Assembly (NCBI GenBank): GCA_009926905.1
Contig: RFNX01000114.1
Span: 1 to 5,828, forward strand
Direction of reading: 5' to 3'
From: Flavobacteriales bacterium
Lineage (GTDB): Bacteria > Bacteroidota > Bacteroidia > Flavobacteriales_D > Crocinitomicaceae
Length of the DNA: 5,828 nucleotides
Of this stretch, positions 5,801 to 5,828 are shown piece after piece; the first letter of the stretch is position 1, and each line of letters begins with the position of its first letter. Under the pieces are notes generated by a model that was not told the origin of the DNA, did not search any database, and worked only from the letters and a program-made list of their open reading frames with translations. Both the position numbers and the translations under genes were made by a program.

Positions 5801-5828
5801 GTAGGGTAGAGTCGCGACTCTACCCTAC
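5801..5828. repeat. Perfect 28-bp palindrome (REP-like element, hairpin terminator or contig-end fold-back)
   Basis: The left arm GTAGGGTAGAGTCG (5801-5814) is followed with no spacer by its exact reverse complement (5815-5828), with TCGCGA at the centre. It begins 16 bases after the stop codon and runs to the last base of the window, so it may be longer. It has 8 G/C in each 14-base arm, richer than the surrounding DNA. As RNA it could form a stem of about 12 bp with a CGCG loop. No T-run is visible after it, so an intrinsic terminator cannot be confirmed. Short palindromes with GTAGAG...CTCTAC ends are, to my recollection, repeated between genes in some Bacteroidota and cyanobacteria, which favours a REP-like identity. 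Confidence 0.8.

Noticed and set aside
5801..5828. The palindrome as a confirmed intrinsic terminator
   Set aside because: The stem is suitable, but the window ends at its last base, so no T-run can be seen. On the opposite strand only a weak ATATTT follows the hairpin.
5785..5828. A frameshifted remnant of a C-terminal sorting domain after the stop
   Set aside because: The three + frames give only a few residues before stops (for example VTILLNM), with no sorting-domain features.

Overview
The window is almost entirely one giant open reading frame on the + strand. It is open at base 1 and ends at the TGA at 5782-5784, giving 1927 visible codons plus the stop. Only 44 non-coding bases follow. 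The product is a modular, Ser/Thr/Asn/Gly-rich, Cys-containing extracellular protein of the kind found in Bacteroidota (Flavobacteriia, Cytophagia, Sphingobacteriia and relatives). That assignment rests on the domain mix (CUB-like, GEVED, PKD-like, BIG2-like, lamin-tail and beta-propeller modules joined by Ig-like repeats), the AT-rich codons, and the likeness to type IX secretion (T9SS) adhesins and cell-surface proteins. All residue numbers below count from the codon at base 1.

Layout, N to C: a CUB-like domain already in progress at base 1 (residues 1-105); Ig-like repeat A1 (111-204); GEVED domain 1 (205-345); repeat A2 (349-442); GEVED domain 2 (443-590); repeat A3 (594-689); a beta-sandwich-like domain with a TDDYDFAVW core (691-848); a BIG2-like domain (854-927); a PKD-like domain (928-1026); a lamin-tail domain (1047-1229); an Ig-like domain (1230-1332); a second PKD-like domain (1334-1421); a beta-propeller-like region (1430-1740); two C-terminal Ig-like domains (1746-1838 and 1840-1919); and an eight-residue tail. 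Domain names come from motif recognition by eye, not from a profile search.

Both ends of the gene look incomplete. The 5' end lies outside the window, because the reading frame upstream of the first ATG is open and encodes CUB-like sequence. At the 3' end the protein stops just after an Ig-domain linker, with no recognisable T9SS C-terminal sorting domain. Sixteen bases after the stop, a perfect 28-bp GC-richer palindrome runs to the last base of the window. It could be a REP-like intergenic repeat, a hairpin terminator, or a fold-back assembly artefact at a contig edge.

No second gene, RNA gene, CRISPR array or transposase is visible, and no multi-gene system can be claimed. The points most worth checking are the terminal palindrome next to a C-terminus without a sorting signal, the protein-identical but silently diverged A repeats, and the near absence of lysine.
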